7,958 nucleotides of DNA from an uncultured Gammaproteobacteria bacterium (GTDB lineage: Bacteria > Pseudomonadota > Gammaproteobacteria > SZUA-140): contig CALZMY010000272.1 in assembly GCA_945788675.1 (NCBI GenBank), forward strand, positions 1 through 7,958, in the 5' to 3' direction. The translations under genes were made by a program, and so were the position numbers. The notes beneath the pieces were generated by a model, which was not told the DNA's origin, did no database searches, and saw nothing but the letters and a program-made list of their open reading frames with translations. Positions 6,069 to 7,958 of the stretch are shown here, one piece after another. Each line of letters begins with the position of its first letter. Position 1 is the first letter of the stretch.

Positions 6069-7676
6069 TCACACGATGAAGCGCTTGACGACAGATTGAA
6101 GCTGTTGTGCCATTACCGTCAGCTCTTGACCGCCATCAGAGATGTTTTGTGCGTTGCTGGTGGTCTCATTGGCGATGTGGCTGATTGTGACGATGCTTTT
6201 ATTGATCTCTTCAGCCACCGCGCTCTGTTCTTCAGCGGCAGTCGCAATCTGTACATTCATGTCGTTGATAGTGTTAATTGCATTGCCGATAGAGTGCAGC
6301 GCCTCCTTGATCTTGAATGCCTGCTCAACACTGGTGTGTGCCTGATTGCGTCCTGTCTCCATCGCAGTCACAGAGTTTTGTGCGCCAATTTGTAATTTTT
6401 CGATAATGCTTTGAATCTCCTGGGTTGACTCCTGGGTGCGTGTCGCCAGCGTGCGAACCTCGTCGGCAACGACTGCAAACCCGCGCCCCTGTTCACCTGC
6501 GCGCGCGGCTTCGATGGCGGCATTGAGTGCCAGCAGATTGGTCTGTTCAGCAATATCTTTAATCACATCCAGCACTGCACCGACGCTCTGGCTGTCATCG
6601 GCGAGCGTTTGAATGACTTGTGCGGCCTGTTCGACCTCTCTCGACAGATTTTCAATTACCGACATGGATTCTTCTACAATCTGCTGGCCATTATTTGATT
6701 CGGTTTGCGCCACAGCGGCGGCAGCTTCAGCTGCACTGGTATTCTGCGCAACTTCCAGCACGGTGGTAGACATCTCATTGATGGCTGTCGCGACCTGATC
6801 GGTCTGTAATTGTTGATGTTTAATGCTTTGATTGGTGGTGGTGGTAATCGACTGCATCTGTTCAGCGGACGTTGCGACCTGGGTTGTTGCAGTGCCAAGT
6901 CCTTTGATCATCTCCTGAATATGGCCGATGAACTGATTAAGCCAGTGGGCCAGTTCGCCCAGTTCATCTTTGCTGGATGCATCGAGTCGTTTGGTCAGAT
7001 CGCCTTCGCCTTCTGCAATGTCCCTGGCGGTGGCGGTGATGCGCCTGATCGGTTTTACTATGCTGTTGAGTGCGCTGTAGGCGATTGCAATCAGCAGTGC
7101 TGCGAATATCCCGATCAAGCCAAAATTCATATATTCGGTGAATTCGCTGCTTGCAATGGCATTTGCCATTTCATGTTTAGACTTCTCCTGCGCTTTTTCC
7201 AGTATCGGATCTATGTGGTTGGTCAGTGATTCAGTCGCCGCGTCAGTTTCAGCCATCAGTTGATTTCCCCCCGCAGGTCCTTGCGCGACATAGCTTTTGG
7301 CCATCTGTTGGGCGGTGTTGTAATAGGCTTCATACTCACTTAATAGCGATTGATACACCGCCTTGTTATTGCTGTCGACCTGAGTCAGCTTCTCGATTAA
7401 GCGCTGGAAGCGTTCATGCTGTTGCTTTGCCTTATCGAAGCCGTGGTTAAGCCCATCGAGTCCGCGAGTGGCGCTGACCTCAGTGAACCAGTGTTGAGTC
7501 TGAATGACCGTTAGTTTGAGCTGGTACGCTTTTTCGGTGATGATGCTTTGATGCTGGGTGTAGTCCTCAAGCTGATCTTTTACAGCGGCTGTTCCATAGA
7601 TCAAGACGCCCGCTTGCAGAAGTAGGAGAAATGCTAATGTAGCGATGACGGCAGTGATTTTGTTGGTAATGGTCAT
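6069..7676 (-). CDS. Methyl-accepting chemotaxis protein (transmembrane chemoreceptor)
   Basis: A 535-residue chemoreceptor that would signal through CheW/CheA to the flagellar motor or a related system. Order: TM1 (about 8-30), a periplasmic helical sensor (about 31-183), TM2 (about 184-205), HAMP (about 206-259, with P209 and the EGDLTKRL..KDELGEL block), then the cytoplasmic coiled-coil signalling domain. The highly conserved hairpin tip (about 375-411: IAEQTNLLALNAAIEAARAG then GFAVVADEVRTLA) is intact. Methylation-type Glu/Gln heptads are visible, for example ATAAEEQSAVAEE (478-490). The sensor of about 150 residues fits a four-helix-bundle size and carries SATRGLDGLN (68-77); the ligand is unknown. 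The C-terminus ends KRFIV, with no NWETF-like CheR-docking pentapeptide. The start ATG at 7674-7676 has a good ribosome binding site. It is convergent with argJ (37-bp gap, no clear terminator there). Confidence 0.95.
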   Translation of the reverse strand: MTITNKITAVIATLAFLLLLQAGVLIYGTAAVKDQLEDYTQHQSIITEKAYQLKLTVIQTQHWFTEVSATRGLDGLNHGFDKAKQQHERFQRLIEKLTQVDSNNKAVYQSLLSEYEAYYNTAQQMAKSYVAQGPAGGNQLMAETDAATESLTNHIDPILEKAQEKSKHEMANAIASSEFTEYMNFGLIGIFAALLIAIAYSALNSIVKPIRRITATARDIAEGEGDLTKRLDASSKDELGELAHWLNQFIGHIQEMIKGLGTATTQVATSAEQMQSITTTTNQSIKHQQLQTDQVATAINEMSTTVLEVAQNTSAAEAAAAVAQTESNNGQQIVEESMSVIENLSREVEQAAQVIQTLADDSQSVGAVLDVIKDIAEQTNLLALNAAIEAARAGEQGRGFAVVADEVRTLATRTQESTQEIQSIIEKLQIGAQNSVTAMETGRNQAHTSVEQAFKIKEALHSIGNAINTINDMNVQIATAAEEQSAVAEEINKSIVTISHIANETTSNAQNISDGGQELTVMAQQLQSVVKRFIV

Positions 7677-7682
7677 GGTCGG

Positions 7683-7691
7683 CCTTTCCTT
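7683..7691 (-). promoter_or_regulatory. Ribosome binding site of the chemoreceptor gene
   Basis: On the minus strand AAGGAAAGG precedes the ATG. AAAGG ends 6 nt and AAGGA 10 nt before the start codon. This fixes the start of the chemoreceptor at 7676. Confidence 0.75.
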
Positions 7692-7778
7692 AGGTCTTTA
7701 TATCAGTCTTGTCAGGCTGTGTAGTGACCATCTGCACCAAGTCTTCCAAATAGGTCAATGGGGAATGGCGCGATGAAA

Positions 7779-7838
7779 TAACAGCACGTCTATACAGAGA
7801 TATCGTGCTCAATGAAAGAGTCTTTAGGGGTGCTGTTA
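7779..7838. repeat. 9-bp inverted repeat around the chemoreceptor promoter, with an internal third half-site
   Basis: TAACAGCAC (7779-7787) and GTGCTGTTA (7830-7838) are exact reverse complements, 42 bp apart. An inner CGTGCT (7804-7809) pairs in turn with AGCACG (7783-7788). The sigma-28-like promoter lies between the outer arms, and its -10 box overlaps the inner copy. This could be an operator for a dimeric regulator, or chance; no regulator is identified. Confidence 0.45.
7800..7826 (-). promoter_or_regulatory. Putative sigma-28 (FliA) promoter of the chemoreceptor gene
   Basis: On the minus strand TAAAGACT (7826-7819) is followed by exactly 11 nt and CACGATAT (7807-7800). The known FliA consensus is TAAAGTTT-N11-GCCGATAA. 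The match is 6/8 and 5/8, including the TAAAG and CGATA cores at exact spacing. The predicted start near 7793 leaves an untranslated leader of about 115 nt. Chemoreceptor genes are commonly under FliA control, which supports the call. Confidence 0.55.
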
Positions 7839-7841
7839 AAT

Positions 7842-7887
7842 TTTAGGCAAAAAAAAGCCCTCATCTGAGGGCTTTTTTTTGCCTAAA
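7842..7887 (-). terminator. Perfectly palindromic bidirectional intrinsic terminator behind rpmG
   Basis: Two 22-bp perfect arms (7842-7863 and 7866-7887) meet at a central TC. The GC core AGCCCTCA/TGAGGGCT is flanked by A8 on one side and T8 on the other, so both strands show a stem followed by a U-tract. It begins 10 bp past the rpmG stop and separates the rpmG unit from the chemoreceptor gene on the same strand. Confidence 0.93.
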
Positions 7888-7897
7888 TCAGGTTTAA

Positions 7898-7958
7898 CTA
7901 TTTGATTTTAGCTTCTTTATACATGACATGTTGGCGCACGACAGGATCAAATTTTTTG
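7898..7958 (-). CDS. rpmG: 50S ribosomal protein L33 (C-terminal end, 5' end outside window)
   Basis: The minus strand from the right edge encodes 19 complete codons reading KKFDPVVRQHVMYKEAKIK, then a TAG stop at 7900-7898. This is essentially identical to the C-terminus of E. coli L33 (KKFDPVVRQHVIYKEAKIK, from memory), a small protein of the large ribosomal subunit that is usually encoded just after rpmB (L28). About two thirds of the gene lies beyond the window. An intrinsic terminator follows after 10 bp, so this is the last gene of its transcription unit. Confidence 0.96.
   Translation of the reverse strand, partial: KKFDPVVRQHVMYKEAKIK

Noticed and set aside
5844..6395. Open plus-strand frame of 183 codons overlapping the argJ end and running across the chemoreceptor
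   Set aside because: It is antisense to strongly conserved chemoreceptor sequence and out of frame with argJ. It has no ribosome binding site and no recognisable protein family.
6810..7229. Open plus-strand frame of 139 codons opposite the chemoreceptor
   Set aside because: It is antisense to the sensor, TM2 and HAMP coding region, has no supporting start site, and its cysteine-rich translation is typical of a shadow frame.
7677..7793. Possible c-di-GMP (GEMM) or other riboswitch in the chemoreceptor leader
   Set aside because: I looked for the conserved GEMM core and for a strong multi-stem structure. Only short 5-bp pairings such as TGACC/GGTCA (7725-7729, 7753-7757) appear.
7842..7887. 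Palindrome considered as a CRISPR repeat or transposon end
   Set aside because: It is a single copy with no spacer series, target-site duplication or transposase. Its position just behind rpmG and its U-tracts fit a terminator.

Overview
This window is chromosomal housekeeping DNA from a gammaproteobacterium. Genes run in the order lpxC (3' part) >, dciA <, M23 peptidase >, secA >, argJ >, then a chemoreceptor < and rpmG (3' end) <. From memory, the block lpxC–DUF721/dciA–M23 peptidase–secA–argJ matches the gene order around secA in Pseudomonas-like gammaproteobacteria, where no secM precedes secA. The predicted SecA, ArgJ, LpxC and L33 sequences are all of ordinary gammaproteobacterial type. 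Species cannot be fixed from this window.

Left part (1-1988): the C-terminal half of LpxC (lipid A synthesis) ends 11 bp before the convergent end of dciA (replicative helicase loader family). dciA is divergent from a membrane-anchored M23 endopeptidase gene, with a 48-bp gap between their starts. An 85-bp leader with small competing inverted repeats then precedes secA.

Centre (1989-6031): intact secA (913 aa, with the C-terminal zinc-binding tail) is followed by a strong GC-rich hairpin and then argJ (407 aa, arginine biosynthesis). argJ has no visible Shine-Dalgarno sequence. A good -10 hexamer sits exactly 6 nt before its ATG, with a plausible -35 in the loop of the secA hairpin, so argJ may be read from a leaderless transcript.

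Right part (6032-7958): a complete methyl-accepting chemotaxis protein on the minus strand, convergent with argJ. Its upstream region holds a good match to a sigma-28 (FliA) flagellar/chemotaxis promoter, flanked by a 9-bp inverted repeat. Beyond that lies a perfect 46-bp palindromic terminator behind the last codons of rpmG (ribosomal protein L33), which enters from the right edge.

I see no mobile element, CRISPR array, tRNA, rRNA, toxin-antitoxin pair or phage gene, and no new multi-gene system. The points worth a second look are regulatory: the argJ start, the chemoreceptor promoter and its inverted repeats, the secA leader, and the chemoreceptor lying next to a conserved housekeeping block.
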